This document shows, in pieces, positions 1-9,914 of a stretch of DNA of 64,000 bases (position 1 is its first letter; each line of letters starts with the position of its first letter). The translations under genes and the position numbers were made by a program. The notes below the pieces were generated by a model. That model searched no databases. It had not been told where the DNA came from and saw only the letters and a program-made list of their open reading frames with translations. Source of the DNA: Ensifer adhaerens. Its GTDB lineage: Bacteria > Pseudomonadota > Alphaproteobacteria > Rhizobiales > Rhizobiaceae. The stretch spans positions 186,001-250,000 of the forward strand of contig NZ_LAZS01000014.1 in assembly GCF_002007205.1 (NCBI RefSeq), written 5' to 3'.

Positions 1-3000
1 GCGGCAGGAGCAGGTCGCCTTGCGCCCGCTTCTGTCGCGCGTCGCCGGTCGGCCTCAGTGCCTCGTCGGCGCGCTCGCTTGCGCCGAACCGCCGCGCTTC
101 CTTGCGCAACAGCCCGAGCATCGGCGTGATGTCCTCGATGTGCTCGGCGACCACATGGATGACACTGCTTTCGCGCTGCAGCCGGCCGCGGATCTTGACC
201 AGCCGCGCGCCCATGACCACTGGGCGATAGGCGGCAAACACCTTCGGCCAGACGATCGCATTGGCAACGCCGGTCTCGTCCTCGATGGTCATGAAGATGA
301 CGCCCTTGGCCGAGCCCGGACGCTGGCGGACGAGCACCAGCCCGGCGACGGTCACCCGTCGCCCGACCGGGGCGGTCGCAAGCATGCGGCTCTGTACGAT
401 CCCCTGTGCGGAAAGAGTGTCTCTGAGGAAGGAAACCGGATGCGCCTTCAGCGAGAAGGAGAGATAACGGTAGTCGTTGATCACCTGTTCTCCCGGCAGC
501 ATCTCCGGCAGGACCATCGCGGGCTCCGGCCGCAACTCCTCTCGCGCCGCGCCTTCGAAAAGCGGCAACCGTTCGGCAGCACTCTTTTCATCCAGCGCCT
601 TCACCGCCCAGAGCGCCTTGCGCCTGTCGAGCCCGATCGAACGGAAGGCGTCCGCATCGGCAAGCCTTTCGAGGGCTGACCGGGAGAGGCCCGAGCGCAG
701 CCAGAGATCGCGCACCGTTGCGTAACCGGCGCCGCGATTGGCAACGAGCTTCTTCTCGATCTCCTCTTGCTTCAGCCCCTTGATCGAGTTGAAGCCGAGC
801 CGCATCGCCTTCGTCGTCCTGATCACGTCCTCCATCTCGCGATGGCGCGGCTCGATGGCCCTCTTGTCGAGCCCTCCTTCTTCAAGGTCCGCATCCCAGA
901 CCGAATGGTTGATGTCGACGGGCCGAACCCGAACCCCATGCTCGCGCGCATCACGCACCAGTTGCCCCGGCGCGTAAAAGCCCATCGGCTGCGAGTTCAA
1001 CAACGCGGCGCAGAAGACGTCGGGATAATAGGTCTTGAGCCAGGAGGAGACATAGACGAGCAGCGCGAAGGACGCCGCATGGCTTTCGGGAAAACCATAT
1101 TCGCCGAAGCCCTCGATCTGCTTGAAGCAGCGCTCGGCAAAATCGCGCGGATATTTGTTCCTGACCATGCCCTCGATCATCTTCTCGTGGAAGGTATGGA
1201 TGGTGCCGGTCCGCTTGAAGGTCGCCATGGCTCGCCGCAACTGGTCAGCCTCACCAGGCGAGAAGCCTGCGGCAGTAATCGCGATCTGCATCGCCTGCTC
1301 CTGGAACAGGGGCACGCCCAGCGTTCGCTTCAGCACGGCCTCCAGTTCAGGACTTGGATATTCGATGGGGATTTTTTTATCCCGCTGCTCCCGCCGCTTC
1401 AAATAAGGATGCACCATGTTGCCCTGGATCGGCCCGGGCCGGACGATCGCCACCTCGATGACGAGATCATAGAAGATACGCGGTTTCAGCCGCGGCAGCA
1501 TGCTCATCTGCGCCCGGCTCTCGATCTGGAAGACGCCGATCGTATCGGCACGGCAGATCATGTCGTAGACGTCCTTCTGGTCATCCTTGAAGAGCTGATG
1601 CAGCGTTTTCTGCTCGTTGTAATGCTGGTCGAGAAGCTTGAAGGCACGGGCGATGCAGGTGAGCATGCCGAGCGCCAGCACGTCGATCTTCAGGATCTTC
1701 AGCGTGTCGAGGTCGTCCTTGTCCCACTCGATCATGTAGCGGTCGGGCATCGCCGTGTTCATGATCGGCACCACCTCGTCGAGCCGGTCGCGGGTCATCA
1801 CGAAGCCGCCGACATGCTGCGAGAGATGGCGCGGGAAGCTCATCAGCTCGGTGGCATAGTCGAGCACCTTCACCGTCGTCGGGTCCTTCGTATCGAGCCC
1901 GGCAGCCTGTGCCTCGCGCTCCGAGAGATCGGCGACCGACCAGCCCCAGACCGAACCGGCGAGCGCCGATTGCACGTCTTCTGAGAACCCGAAAGCCTTG
2001 GCGGTCTCGCGGCCGGCCGAGCGCGCCCGGTAGCTGATGACGGCGGCCGTCAGCCCCGCATGCTCCTTGCCATAGGTGCGGTAGATGTGCTGGATCACGT
2101 CTTCCCGCTTCTCATGCTCGAAATCGACGTCGATATCCGGCGGCTCGTCGCGCTCGGTCGAGAGGAAGCGATCGAAGAGCAGCGTGGTCTTAAGTGGATT
2201 TACCTCGGTGATGCCCAGGCAATAGCAGACGGTGGAATTGGCCGCCGACCCGCGGCCCTGGCACAGGATGTCGGCGCCGCGCGCGAACTGCATGATGTTG
2301 CGCACCGTCAGGAAGTAAGGTTCGTAGCGTTTCTCTGCGATCAGGCCGAGTTCGTATTCGATCTGCTTGGAAACTTGTTCGGAAATTCCCTCGGGATAAC
2401 GCTCGCGCGCACCCTCCATGGTCAGTCGTCGTAGGGTCTGCGTTGGCGTTTCGCCCGGAACGCTTTCGTCCGGATACTGATATTCGAGATCCGACAGCGA
2501 GAACTTCAGACGCCCGAAGAAATGCCCGGTATTGGCGATCGCTTCCGGATAATCGCGGAAGATGCGCACCATTTCGGCGGGCGTCTTCAGATGCCGCTCG
2601 GCATTGGCATGCAGCCGATAGCCTGCGGTCGCGATCGTCACATGCTCACGGATGGCGGTGACGACATCGGCGAGCGGTCGTCGATCGGCGGCATGGAACA
2701 GGGGGCTGTTGGTGGCGACGAGCCTGATCGCCGCATGGCGGGCGATGGTCGCAAGCCCGGCAAAGGCAAGCTGGTCGAAGCCATCATAACGCGGCACCAG
2801 CGCCAGATAGAGCCGATCGGCGAAATGCGGTTTCAGCCGCTTGAGGAAGTCAGCAAGCAGAGTTGCCTCCGGCGCGCCGATGACGGGGCCTGGCAGCACG
2901 GCGAGAAGCAGATCCTCGCCCCATTCGATGAGATCGGTCTCGTAGAGCGTGCAGGTGCCCTTCTTGGCCCGCAGGTTTCCGGCACTCAGCATCCGGCAGA

Positions 3001-3277
3001 GATTGCCCCAGCCGCGGCGGTTCAAGGGATAGGCAAGCACATCGGGCAGGTCTTCGGCGAAGGAGAGCCGCGCGCCGGGCTGGAAGGCTGACTTCTCCAC
3101 CTTGGCCTGCGCATGGGCGCGCACCACACCGGCGACCGTGTTGCGATCGGCGATGCCGAGACCGCCGATGCCGAGGCGGCTCGACGCAACCACCATCTCG
3201 CCCGGATGGGAAGCGCCTTCGAGGAAGGAGAAATTCGACCAGGCGCCGATCTCGAAATAGGAGACAGCGTCGCTCAT
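1..3277 (-). CDS. dnaE2: Error-prone DNA polymerase DnaE2 (ImuC), C-terminus cut by window edge
   Basis: C-family DNA polymerase of the damage-inducible mutasome, which extends synthesis past lesions together with ImuA and ImuB. About 1092 codons are visible, close to the usual full length, so only a few C-terminal residues are missing. The N-terminal PHP domain lacks the metal-binding histidines of replicative DnaE (it reads [17 protein letters not shown]), as usual for this family. The polymerase acidic motif PDIDVDF lies at about residues 380-386, and an OB-fold stretch sits near 975-1010. ERLPLF near the C-terminal third is a possible beta-clamp motif. The ATG at 3275-3277 overlaps the imuB stop in ATGA, which indicates translational coupling. 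Confidence 0.96.
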   Translation of the reverse strand, partial: MSDAVSYFEIGAWSNFSFLEGASHPGEMVVASSRLGIGGLGIADRNTVAGVVRAHAQAKVEKSAFQPGARLSFAEDLPDVLAYPLNRRGWGNLCRMLSAGNLRAKKGTCTLYETDLIEWGEDLLLAVLPGPVIGAPEATLLADFLKRLKPHFADRLYLALVPRYDGFDQLAFAGLATIARHAAIRLVATNSPLFHAADRRPLADVVTAIREHVTIATAGYRLHANAERHLKTPAEMVRIFRDYPEAIANTGHFFGRLKFSLSDLEYQYPDESVPGETPTQTLRRLTMEGARERYPEGISEQVSKQIEYELGLIAEKRYEPYFLTVRNIMQFARGADILCQGRGSAANSTVCYCLGITEVNPLKTTLLFDRFLSTERDEPPDIDVDFEHEKREDVIQHIYRTYGKEHAGLTAAVISYRARSAGRETAKAFGFSEDVQSALAGSVWGWSVADLSEREAQAAGLDTKDPTTVKVLDYATELMSFPRHLSQHVGGFVMTRDRLDEVVPIMNTAMPDRYMIEWDKDDLDTLKILKIDVLALGMLTCIARAFKLLDQHYNEQKTLHQLFKDDQKDVYDMICRADTIGVFQIESRAQMSMLPRLKPRIFYDLVIEVAIVRPGPIQGNMVHPYLKRREQRDKKIPIEYPSPELEAVLKRTLGVPLFQEQAMQIAITAAGFSPGEADQLRRAMATFKRTGTIHTFHEKMIEGMVRNKYPRDFAERCFKQIEGFGEYGFPESHAASFALLVYVSSWLKTYYPDVFCAALLNSQPMGFYAPGQLVRDAREHGVRVRPVDINHSVWDADLEEGGLDKRAIEPRHREMEDVIRTTKAMRLGFNSIKGLKQEEIEKKLVANRGAGYATVRDLWLRSGLSRSALERLADADAFRSIGLDRRKALWAVKALDEKSAAERLPLFEGAAREELRPEPAMVLPEMLPGEQVINDYRYLSFSLKAHPVSFLRDTLSAQGIVQSRMLATAPVGRRVTVAGLVLVRQRPGSAKGVIFMTIEDETGVANAIVWPKVFAAYRPVVMGARLVKIRGRLQRESSVIHVVAEHIEDITPMLGLLRKEARRFGASERADEALRPTGDARQKRAQGDLLLP

Positions 3278-4896
3278 GCGAAGACTCCATGCATGAACCA
3301 GCGTGGCGGAGCGCTCGCGCCATAATGGCCCTCACGAAACAGCCAGAACCGCCGGCCGCTATCGTCCTCCACCCGGAAATAATCGCGCTCCAGCGCCGGC
3401 TCGCCGTCGAGCCACCATTCGCCGGCGATCCGCTCCGGCCCTTCGGCCCGCGCGATACGGTGCAACGTGCGCCGCCAGCGAAAGCTTCTCGGTGGCCCCT
3501 CGGGCACCTCGGCGACCGCCTCCACCGGTTCCGGGCTCGGAAAGAGCCGCTGCGGCCGGGCGGCGGCAGCAAGCAGGGGCGCCGGGATGTTTTCCGCCCG
3601 CTCCTCAGCCTTGCCGATTAGCGCCAGATCTGTAAGCGGCCGGAAGGTCGCTGCCCGCTCGGGAACATGGCTTTCCGAGAGCGCCGGCACCATCAGGCTC
3701 TCCGCGCCGAACCGCGCCATGACCCGGTCGGCAAAGGCCGCAAGCGGCCGCTCGCGATCCGGCGTGCCGGAAAAATCCTCCTGCATCACCTCGTATTTTT
3801 CGCTCTTCGGCACCGAGAGCCTGAGGATTTCAAAGCCGAAGCCGGCATCAAGATCTTCGTGCACCGCCTGCAGGCGCTCACGGAAAAGACCGGCGACGCG
3901 CCGCGGATCGTTGAGCGGCGCCGATGTGCCGGCGGCAATGCGGAAGACCGCACCGTCGACACGGAAAAGCAGAAGTTCGAACAGGCGTCCGCCCTCGCCG
4001 CGCTTTTCCAGTTCCGGCTTCAGCCGCAGCGCCAGTTCTTCCGTCAGGCCCAAAACATCGTCTTCACCCTGGACCGGCTCGCCGAGACGGCGCTCTGCCG
4101 AAAGCGCGGCGACGGGCAGCCGCGGCGACAGCGGTTCGTCCTCGCGCCCGAGCGCCTGGTCGAGACGCAGAAGCAGGGTCGCGCCGAACCGGCGGGCAAG
4201 CGGCGCACGCGGCGCCTCGAGGAGGTCGCCGATCTGCTTGAGCCCGACCCGGCCAAGTGTTTCGATCGTCTCCCGCGGCAACCTGAGCGCCGCCATCGGC
4301 AGCGGCGCCAGCGCCCGCGCCGCCTCGTCCTCGGCGAGGATGTCGTCGGAACCGAAACGCGCCACCGCCCAGGAGAGCCCGGCGGACGAGGAGATCGCCG
4401 CCCGCGCCTCGACCCCCAGATGAAAGAGGCGGGCGAGCAGATCGTCGAGCAGCGCCTTTTCCCCGCCGAGAAGATGGGCGCAGCCGGTGATGTCGAGAAA
4501 GAGACCGCTGTCGCCGTCGAGCGCGACGAGTGGCGTATAGCGGCTGCACCAGTCCGCAAGCCCTGCAAGCAAAGCCCGGTCGGCGGCGGGATCAGCCGTC
4601 AGCACGTCGATCTCGGGACACATGGCCCGCGCCTCGGCGACACCCTGACCGATGTGAAACCCGCGCTTCTCGGCGTAACCGTCAAGCGCGACAAGACGCA
4701 TCGCGCTCTTCACCTTGTCGGCGAAGACGACGGGCGGATGCTCAGGACGCCCGCGGGAAAGCCACGAGTTCCCCCAGCGCTTGCGGGCGACCCGATCGGC
4801 CGGAAGATGCGGAAAGGCGAGCGACAGAATGCGCTGGTTCTGGATCTGCCGCAGCAGCGGCTGGTAGGGGCTCGACGGGGTAAAGGCGGCGGTCAT
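3274..4896 (-). CDS. imuB: Y-family polymerase-like mutasome subunit ImuB
   Basis: Catalytically inactive Y-family polymerase homologue (540 aa) that bridges ImuA, DnaE2 and the beta clamp during SOS mutagenesis. The fold start [17 protein letters not shown] (about residues 22-38) lacks the catalytic aspartate of active Y polymerases, as known for ImuB. A little-finger-like region follows, and QRLFP in the C-terminal third is a candidate clamp-binding motif. The start chosen is ATG 4894-4896, because it lies just ahead of the conserved fold; a longer open frame continues upstream inside imuA but reads as low-complexity out-of-frame sequence. The gene overlaps imuA by 155 bp and dnaE2 by 4 bp. 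Confidence 0.93.
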   Translation of the reverse strand: MTAAFTPSSPYQPLLRQIQNQRILSLAFPHLPADRVARKRWGNSWLSRGRPEHPPVVFADKVKSAMRLVALDGYAEKRGFHIGQGVAEARAMCPEIDVLTADPAADRALLAGLADWCSRYTPLVALDGDSGLFLDITGCAHLLGGEKALLDDLLARLFHLGVEARAAISSSAGLSWAVARFGSDDILAEDEAARALAPLPMAALRLPRETIETLGRVGLKQIGDLLEAPRAPLARRFGATLLLRLDQALGREDEPLSPRLPVAALSAERRLGEPVQGEDDVLGLTEELALRLKPELEKRGEGGRLFELLLFRVDGAVFRIAAGTSAPLNDPRRVAGLFRERLQAVHEDLDAGFGFEILRLSVPKSEKYEVMQEDFSGTPDRERPLAAFADRVMARFGAESLMVPALSESHVPERAATFRPLTDLALIGKAEERAENIPAPLLAAAARPQRLFPSPEPVEAVAEVPEGPPRSFRWRRTLHRIARAEGPERIAGEWWLDGEPALERDYFRVEDDSGRRFWLFREGHYGASAPPRWFMHGVFA

Positions 4897-5695
4897 GGGG
4901 GTTCCACTCCAGCAGGAAACCGAGCGGCGCAGGAGCCCTGCTCTTCTCGGCAATGACGTTAAAGACGGGATGGCCGATGCTGCCGCGAAGCATCGATCCA
5001 TCCGGTAGCGGACGCTCGCGCGCCGGCGCCGGCTCAACGAGGAAGCGGAAGAAGGCGCTGCTCGCCTCCTCGTGTCCGGACTGGCGCAAAAGCAGAAGGG
5101 GGACGTGGCCAGCGCGCGAGCGCACATGCAGGCGCCGGCTTTCGCTGAGCGCGAGAGCCGCAGGGTTGCCGCGAATTTCGAGGATGACGGCGCAGAAGCT
5201 CGGCACGGAAAGCGCGGCCTCGGCGATCCACAGCGCATCCTTCACCGTGCGCGGCAGGCTGAAGACGAGGCCGCGGACATCGAGCCCAAAGGCCTTGAGA
5301 CCCAGCCCATAGGGCATGCCCGCCTCATTGGAAGCCATCGACTGGCTGATCCAGAGAACGGGAGCGGCCGGCTCACCCTTTTCCAGACGCGCCTTTTGGC
5401 AGAGCACGCTGAGTGCAGCGGCAAAGCCAGCGGCCGCACCGGCATCGCGCGTCTCGGCATTGCGGATTTCCGTCATGCCTTCGAGCGGCAGCCCGCCTTC
5501 GAGAAGATCGTCCAGATCCGGAACGCCGAGCGAAAGCGCCTTGCGGCCAGGCTCCTCTTCCTCGCGTTGACGGAAGCCGCCGGGATCGGCCGCCTTGGCG
5601 GCGCGCACGACGCCCGGAAGCCGACGGTTTTCGATCCTGGCGATCGTCTCTCGGAGCGAAAGCACCGTCTCCCGCTCCACGGCTCTGTCGGCCAT
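4742..5695 (-). CDS. imuA: SOS mutasome accessory protein ImuA
   Basis: RecA/SulA-like accessory protein of the ImuA-ImuB-DnaE2 translesion system (317 aa). SLGVPDLDDLLEGGLPLEG is the typical N-terminal core, and VLWISQSM the following strand. The start is ATG 5693-5695, preceded by GGGAG (5705-5709); a TTG nine bases further upstream is possible but would overlap the ribosome-binding site. The last 50 or so residues (Pro/Ala/Ser-rich) are encoded in the region that also encodes the ImuB N-terminus, an unusually long overlap. A LexA box (5717-5731) sits 21 bp before the start, so SOS control of the whole operon is likely. Confidence 0.9.
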   Translation of the reverse strand: MADRAVERETVLSLRETIARIENRRLPGVVRAAKAADPGGFRQREEEEPGRKALSLGVPDLDDLLEGGLPLEGMTEIRNAETRDAGAAAGFAAALSVLCQKARLEKGEPAAPVLWISQSMASNEAGMPYGLGLKAFGLDVRGLVFSLPRTVKDALWIAEAALSVPSFCAVILEIRGNPAALALSESRRLHVRSRAGHVPLLLLRQSGHEEASSAFFRFLVEPAPARERPLPDGSMLRGSIGHPVFNVIAEKSRAPAPLGFLLEWNPHDRRLYPVEPLPAAAAADPEPAHSVARLSASSGRSGRPQALGELVAFPRAS

Positions 5696-5716
5696 GACGG
5701 TCAACTCCCATCAAAT

Positions 5717-5731
5717 GTTCATGTTATGTTC
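5717..5731 (-). promoter_or_regulatory. LexA SOS box upstream of imuA
   Basis: GTTC-ATGTTAT-GTTC matches the alphaproteobacterial LexA operator GTTC-N7-GTTC exactly. It lies 21 bp upstream of the imuA ATG, where bound repressor would block the imuA-imuB-dnaE2 promoter. The match is seen directly; the function follows from the known consensus. Confidence 0.88.
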
Positions 5732-5863
5732 TATTAGATTCCAGAGCTTCCCGAATGAGTCAACAACCAATTATAAGAATTTATTCCTGTCCCTGTGGCC
5801 AAGGAATTCAACACTCGAAAAACACTGGCAAAATCGCTATATGGAGGGCAACAAGGAGTGCCT

Positions 5864-6298
5864 ATGGCCCGCATTGACCAGACCGATGATTGGCGGGAAC
5901 GCCACGCACCGACGCTTACCACTTTCGAACAGCTCGCGCTGGAAGCCTACGGCCACCTGCCGCAGGAGTTCCGCCAGCTGACGACCGACCTCGTCATCGA
6001 GGTCGCCGACTTCCCGAGCGACGACGTTTTCGAGGACATGGCGTTGGAAACGCCCTTCGACCTGCTCGGCCTCTTCGAAGGCCGCGGCATCAGCGAACGC
6101 TTCACCATGGAAACCGGCCAGTTCCCGAACCGCATCACCCTCTATCGCCGCCCGATCATCGACTATTGGGCCGAGAACGAGGAGACGCTGGGCGATATCA
6201 TCACCCACGTGCTGATCCACGAGATCGGCCACCATTTCGGCCTTTCCGACGACGACATGGAACGGATCGAGGCGAGCGTCGAGCACGTCGGCGGCTGA
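5864..6298 (+). CDS. Zincin-like metallopeptidase family protein (DUF1025-type)
   Basis: Small predicted zinc metallopeptidase (144 aa). The motif HEIGHHFGLSDDDMERIE carries the zinc ligands H119 and H123, the catalytic E120, and an acidic tail typical of the MPN/zinicin-like DUF1025 family. There is no signal peptide, so it is probably cytoplasmic. The start ATG 5864 is chosen because AAGGAG sits directly upstream (5853-5858); a longer in-frame ATG at 5795 lacks such a site. It is transcribed divergently from imuA. Physiological substrates of this family are not known to me. Confidence 0.88.
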   Translation: MARIDQTDDWRERHAPTLTTFEQLALEAYGHLPQEFRQLTTDLVIEVADFPSDDVFEDMALETPFDLLGLFEGRGISERFTMETGQFPNRITLYRRPIIDYWAENEETLGDIITHVLIHEIGHHFGLSDDDMERIEASVEHVGG

Positions 6299-6333
6299 TA
6301 CTTCATTTGCCTCTCATCCGCGCGGTGAGGGTC

Positions 6334-6531
6334 GCCCCTCATCCGCCTGCCGGCACCTTCTCCCCGCAAGCGGGGCGAAGGGACATTGTCGCACCCGCTC
6401 GCCCCCCAACGGCACTCTGATTTCGCTCTGCGATCGATCGGTGCCCGGTGAAGACTGAACGATTGGGCACGTCCCCTCGCCCCGCCTGCGGGGAGAGGGT
6501 TAGTCCTCGGGTTAAACCCGAGGAGAGGGGC
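6334..6531. repeat. RIME-like composite palindromic intergenic element, copy A
   Basis: A composite of GC-rich palindromes: CCTTCTCCCCGCAAGCGGGG in the left part, a CCCGCCTGCGGGGAGAGGG module on the right, and a terminal CCTCGGGTT/AACCCGAGG hairpin. The same order of modules occurs at 11182-11386 (reverse orientation) and 18147-18329. It sits between convergent genes. It resembles the mosaic elements (RIME) described in Rhizobiaceae; the assignment is by memory of the family. Confidence 0.8.
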
Positions 6532-6549
6532 TAAACTTGCCCCTCCCGC

Positions 6550-6756
6550 TTACTGCTCCGACAGCTTGATGTCCGGCGTGTAGTCCTTGCCCTCGACCTC
6601 CTTGACCACCGCCTGGCCGCACTGCATGTGCTGCGTATCGGCATTAAAGGCATAGGTGGGCGAGCCGTGCAGGCTCCAGCCCTGGTTCAGGGCCGCCGTC
6701 ACCTTGTGGCAGAAGGAGGCGTCGTCGGAGCCGGTCAGGAAGCGATAGAGTTTCAA
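6550..6756 (-). CDS. DUF1737 domain-containing protein
   Basis: Short protein (68 aa) beginning MKLYRFLTGSDDASFCHKV, with GWSLHGSPTYAFN in the centre, the pattern of DUF1737 proteins. No catalytic residues are evident and function is unknown. Its start overlaps the stop of the upstream HpcH/HpaI lyase gene in ATGA (6753-6756), so the two are translationally coupled. It ends next to repeat element A. Confidence 0.85.
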   Translation of the reverse strand: MKLYRFLTGSDDASFCHKVTAALNQGWSLHGSPTYAFNADTQHMQCGQAVVKEVEGKDYTPDIKLSEQ

Positions 6757-7658
6757 GATCTTGTCTTTCGTTGTTCGATGAGGTCCGCCTTGGCGGCGAG
6801 TGTTACGGCCTGGTCGAGGTGCAGCCGCTCGACCATCCGCCCATTGAGATTGATGACGCCCTTGCCGGCGTTTTCCGGAAGAGCGAAGGCGGCGATGATC
6901 GCGCGCGCCTCGTCGACGGCGACCTGCTCGACGCCGAAGCGCTCGTTCGCCGGGCCGATCTGGGCCGGGTGGATCAGCATCTTGCCATCATAGCCCATGT
7001 CGCGGCCCTGCCGGCATTCCTCGTCGAAACCGGCACCATCGCGGAAATCGTTGAACACGGCGTCGATGACATCGAGCCCGCCGCCGCGCGCCGCAAGCAG
7101 GATCTGCATCAGCCAGGGGACGAGATAGGGTCGGCCGGGACGATCCGGCACGCCGGTCTCCTTGCGCAGGTCATTGAGGCCGACGACGAAACAATCGAGC
7201 CTGCCACTGAAGGTACGGCCGGCCTCGGCGATTGCCGGCGCGTTGATCACCCCGCGTGGCGTCTCGATCATTGCCCAGAGGCGCAGCGTCTCCGGCGCAT
7301 CGTTCTCGTCGAGCCAGTCGGCCGCCGCCTGGATATCCGCCGGGCTTTCGACCTTCGGCAACAGGATGGCGTCGGGATTGGCCGCAAGCGCTGCAGCAAG
7401 ATCGCCCTGACCATAGTCGGAGCCGATCGCATTGATCCTAATGACAATCTCGCAATCCGGCCGGCTTTCCGTCAGATACTGCACCAGCGCCGCACGCGCT
7501 TCCACCTTGCGCTCGGGCGCTACCGCATCCTCGAGATCGAAGATCGCGGCATCCGTCGCGAGTTCCGCGACCTTGGCAAGCGCGCGGGCATTGTCGGCCG
7601 GCACGCAAAGCACCGAGCGGCGCAGGCGTACAGGGTGATGTTCGCTCGATTTGTTCAT
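6753..7658 (-). CDS. HpcH/HpaI aldolase / CoA ester lyase family protein
   Basis: TIM-barrel lyase of the CitE/malyl-CoA family (301 aa). RRSVLCVPADN begins the barrel. FDLEDAVAPERK, AMIETPRG (E132) and GLNDLRKETG (D163) give the Mg-binding and CoA-ester-binding residues. KMLIHPAQI near residue 245 is a family hallmark. It probably cleaves or hydrolyses a 3-hydroxyacyl-CoA such as malyl-CoA, but no pathway genes flank it, so the substrate cannot be told. It is followed by the coupled DUF1737 gene. Confidence 0.88.
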   Translation of the reverse strand: MNKSSEHHPVRLRRSVLCVPADNARALAKVAELATDAAIFDLEDAVAPERKVEARAALVQYLTESRPDCEIVIRINAIGSDYGQGDLAAALAANPDAILLPKVESPADIQAAADWLDENDAPETLRLWAMIETPRGVINAPAIAEAGRTFSGRLDCFVVGLNDLRKETGVPDRPGRPYLVPWLMQILLAARGGGLDVIDAVFNDFRDGAGFDEECRQGRDMGYDGKMLIHPAQIGPANERFGVEQVAVDEARAIIAAFALPENAGKGVINLNGRMVERLHLDQAVTLAAKADLIEQRKTRS

Positions 7659-7783
7659 GCTTCAGTTGTGCCCGCCTTTGCCGCGTTCCGCAAGACGAGG
7701 CGAACCGCCGCACCCCTTTCGAAAGCCCACCTCTTGCAAGTCAGGGCGCCAGCCCCCACATCGCCATCAGAAAGGTGACGATT

Positions 7784-8038
7784 ATGCAAAGCATTCGCTC
7801 TGTTCTCTTTACGGCCGCAGCCCTGACCATCACGTTTGCGGCCTTCGTCTTGACCGCCTCGCTGGCGCTGGCATTGGCCGGCATCGCCGCCGTCGTCGTG
7901 ATCGGCAGCGCCATTGCCACCAGGCTGAACCTCAAGCCAGCCCGCGCCACCGTGCGCCCGGCTGCTGCAGGCGCCGCCCACGGCCAGCGCGAGATGCGCA
8001 TCTGGAACGACGGTCGCGGTACCATCATCGACCTCTGA
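7784..8038 (+). CDS. Small single-pass membrane protein, unknown function
   Basis: 84-residue protein with one long hydrophobic stretch (about residues 8-45, Ala/Leu/Val-rich) that could form one or two membrane helices, followed by a basic linker and a polar tail ending in NDGRGTIIDL. The start ATG 7784 has AAAGG six to eight bases upstream; a GTG at 7775 is in frame but lies within that site. Codon use matches the neighbours. No family was recognised. It is a stand-alone gene divergent from the lyase. Confidence 0.7.
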   Translation: MQSIRSVLFTAAALTITFAAFVLTASLALALAGIAAVVVIGSAIATRLNLKPARATVRPAAAGAAHGQREMRIWNDGRGTIIDL

Positions 8039-8226
8039 TCTTGCAGTCCTTGCAGATACGAGCGGGCCGACCTGTGATCGGCTCGCGCCTGGCGGCACCC
8101 ATAAAACGGGCATCCAACGCCAGGCGGCAAATTTTTTCCATCCCCATGTCGGATCGGGCGCACCGGGCCCGTCCTTGAGGCAGGCCAGCAACGGCCCTGG
8201 CTCCTCAAACAGGATGGAGAAACCCG

Positions 8227-8658
8227 ATGGATACCCAGACGCAGCAAACCGAAACGCAGCAGCCGGCACCGGTCCTGAACGGCCTCCTGCCCTATCTGCA
8301 GGTCGACGGCGCCGCCAAGGCGTCCGAATTCTACCAGCGCGCCTTCGGTGGCAAGGAAGTCAACCGGCACCCGCTCGACGAGCAGGGCCGGACGATGCAC
8401 ATCCACCTCTATGTCAACGGCAGCTCGCTGATGCTCGCCGATGCCTATCCGGAATACGGCCATCCGCTGGAAAAGCCACAGGCCTTCACCCTGACGCTCA
8501 CCGTCGACGACATCGATGCCTGGTGGGACCGTGCGGTTGCCGCCGGCGCCGAAGTGGTGATGCCGATCGAGGTGATGTTCTGGGGCGACCGCTACGGCCA
8601 GCTTCGCGATCCCTTCGGCGTTCTCTGGGCCATGAACAGCCCGGTGAAGGCAAGCTAA
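8227..8658 (+). CDS. VOC / PhnB-like glyoxalase-fold protein
   Basis: Vicinal-oxygen-chelate family protein (143 aa) of the PhnB/YodA-like branch. LPYLQVDGAAKASEFYQRAF opens the fold, MHIHLYVNGS carries the HxH, and FWGDRYGQLRDPFGVLWAM (about 119-137) is the typical C-terminal motif. PhnB-like proteins are often annotated as demethylubiquinone methyltransferase-like, but no activity can be assigned here. GGATGGAG upstream is the ribosome-binding site. Confidence 0.88.
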   Translation: MDTQTQQTETQQPAPVLNGLLPYLQVDGAAKASEFYQRAFGGKEVNRHPLDEQGRTMHIHLYVNGSSLMLADAYPEYGHPLEKPQAFTLTLTVDDIDAWWDRAVAAGAEVVMPIEVMFWGDRYGQLRDPFGVLWAMNSPVKAS

Positions 8659-8693
8659 GTCCCTGCAGACAATCGAAATCCGGACGAAGCTCT

Positions 8694-8723
8694 CGCCGGG
8701 CGGGCATTTTCACCCGCCCGGCG
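8694..8723 (+). terminator. Strong GC hairpin after the VOC gene, weak U-tract
   Basis: A perfect 11-bp stem (CGCCGGGCGGG/CCCGCCCGGCG, 8694-8704 with 8713-8723) with an 8-nt loop. No long T run follows, so termination is plausible but not certain. Confidence 0.5.
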
Positions 8724-8813
8724 AAGCGTATTTGAACAGATTTTCCTTCATTTCGGCGCAAAACTCATCTAAACGCTAGCGCAACATTCTTCTGAAATCG
8801 AAGGCCTGAAGTT

Positions 8814-9419
8814 ATGGAAAAATTCGTCAAGCTCACCGGTGTCGCCGCCCCCCTCCCCGTCGTCAACATCGACACGGACATGATCATTCCGAAGGACTAC
8901 CTGAAGACGATCAAGCGCACCGGCCTTGGCAAGGGCCTCTTCGCCGAAGCCCGCTACAATGAAGACGGCTCGGTCAACCCGGACTTCGTGCTCAACAAGC
9001 CGGCCTACCAGAACGCCAGCATTCTCGTTGCCGGCGATAACTTCGGCTGCGGCTCCTCGCGCGAGCATGCTCCGTGGGCCCTGCTCGACTTCGGCATCCG
9101 CTGCGTGATCTCCACGTCCTTTGCCGACATCTTCTACAACAACTGTTTCAAGAACGGCATCCTGCCGATCGTCGTCAGCCAGGCTGACCTCGACAAGCTG
9201 ATGGACGACGCCTCGCGCGGCTCCAACGCCATCCTCTCGGTCGACCTGGAATCCCAGGAAATCACCGGTCCGGACGGCGGCTCGGTCAAGTTCGAGGTCG
9301 ATGCGTTCAAGCGTCATTGCCTGCTGAACGGCCTCGACGACATCGGCCTGACGCTCGAAAAGGCAACCGCGATCGACAGCTTCGAGAAGTCGGTCGGCGC
9401 CGCGCGCCCCTGGGCCTAA
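8814..9419 (+). CDS. leuD: 3-isopropylmalate dehydratase small subunit
   Basis: Small (swivel-domain) subunit of isopropylmalate isomerase, the second leucine-biosynthesis step (2- to 3-isopropylmalate). 201 aa, the standard length. [15 protein letters not shown] (about residues 75-89) is the hallmark substrate-binding motif, and [11 protein letters not shown] the N-terminal one. Its partner leuC is about 20 kb away at 29908-31317 on the other strand, as in other rhizobia. A Rid-family gene follows after 9 bp, suggesting co-transcription. Confidence 0.97.
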   Translation: MEKFVKLTGVAAPLPVVNIDTDMIIPKDYLKTIKRTGLGKGLFAEARYNEDGSVNPDFVLNKPAYQNASILVAGDNFGCGSSREHAPWALLDFGIRCVISTSFADIFYNNCFKNGILPIVVSQADLDKLMDDASRGSNAILSVDLESQEITGPDGGSVKFEVDAFKRHCLLNGLDDIGLTLEKATAIDSFEKSVGAARPWA

Positions 9420-9428
9420 GGGTAAGGT

Positions 9429-9809
9429 ATGGCGCGCAAGCTCATCTCCTCGGGCTCGCCCTTCGAAAAGACGGCAGGCTATTCGCGTGCCGTCGCGATG
9501 GGTGACTGGTGCTTCGTCTCCGGCACGACCGGCTACGACTACGCCACCATGACCATGCCCGAGACGGTGGAGGAGCAGGCGCGCAACTGCCTGAAGACGA
9601 TCGAGGGCGCGCTGAAGGAGGCGGGCTTCTCGATGAAAGACGTGGTACGCAACCACTACTACGTCACCGATGCCAGCTTCGCCGACCGGGTGTTCCCGAT
9701 CTTCGGCGAAGTCTTTGGCGAGATCCGCCCGGCCGCAACCATGATCGTCTGCGACCTGATCCGCCCGGAAATGCTGATCGAGATCGAAGTCACCGCGCTT
9801 CGCGGCTAA
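9429..9809 (+). CDS. Rid (YjgF/YER057c/UK114) family protein
   Basis: 126-residue Rid-family trimeric fold protein starting nine bases after leuD. Family features are SSGSPFEKTAGYSRAV at the N-terminus, SGTTGYD, RNHYYVTD and the C-terminal IEIEVTA. At the position of RidA Arg105 (the residue that binds imine carboxylates) alignment by eye gives Leu, so it is likely one of the Rid subgroups without 2-aminoacrylate deaminase activity. Its role beside leuD is unknown. Confidence 0.87.
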   Translation: MARKLISSGSPFEKTAGYSRAVAMGDWCFVSGTTGYDYATMTMPETVEEQARNCLKTIEGALKEAGFSMKDVVRNHYYVTDASFADRVFPIFGEVFGEIRPAATMIVCDLIRPEMLIEIEVTALRG

Positions 9810-9914
9810 CACCTTCGACTGCGCCTTCCCTCAAAACGATTCCGATTTAAGCCATTATGCGATAGTCCATAGGGCATGACTTCGCCTGACTTACGCTGAA
9901 CCGGAAGACACCCA

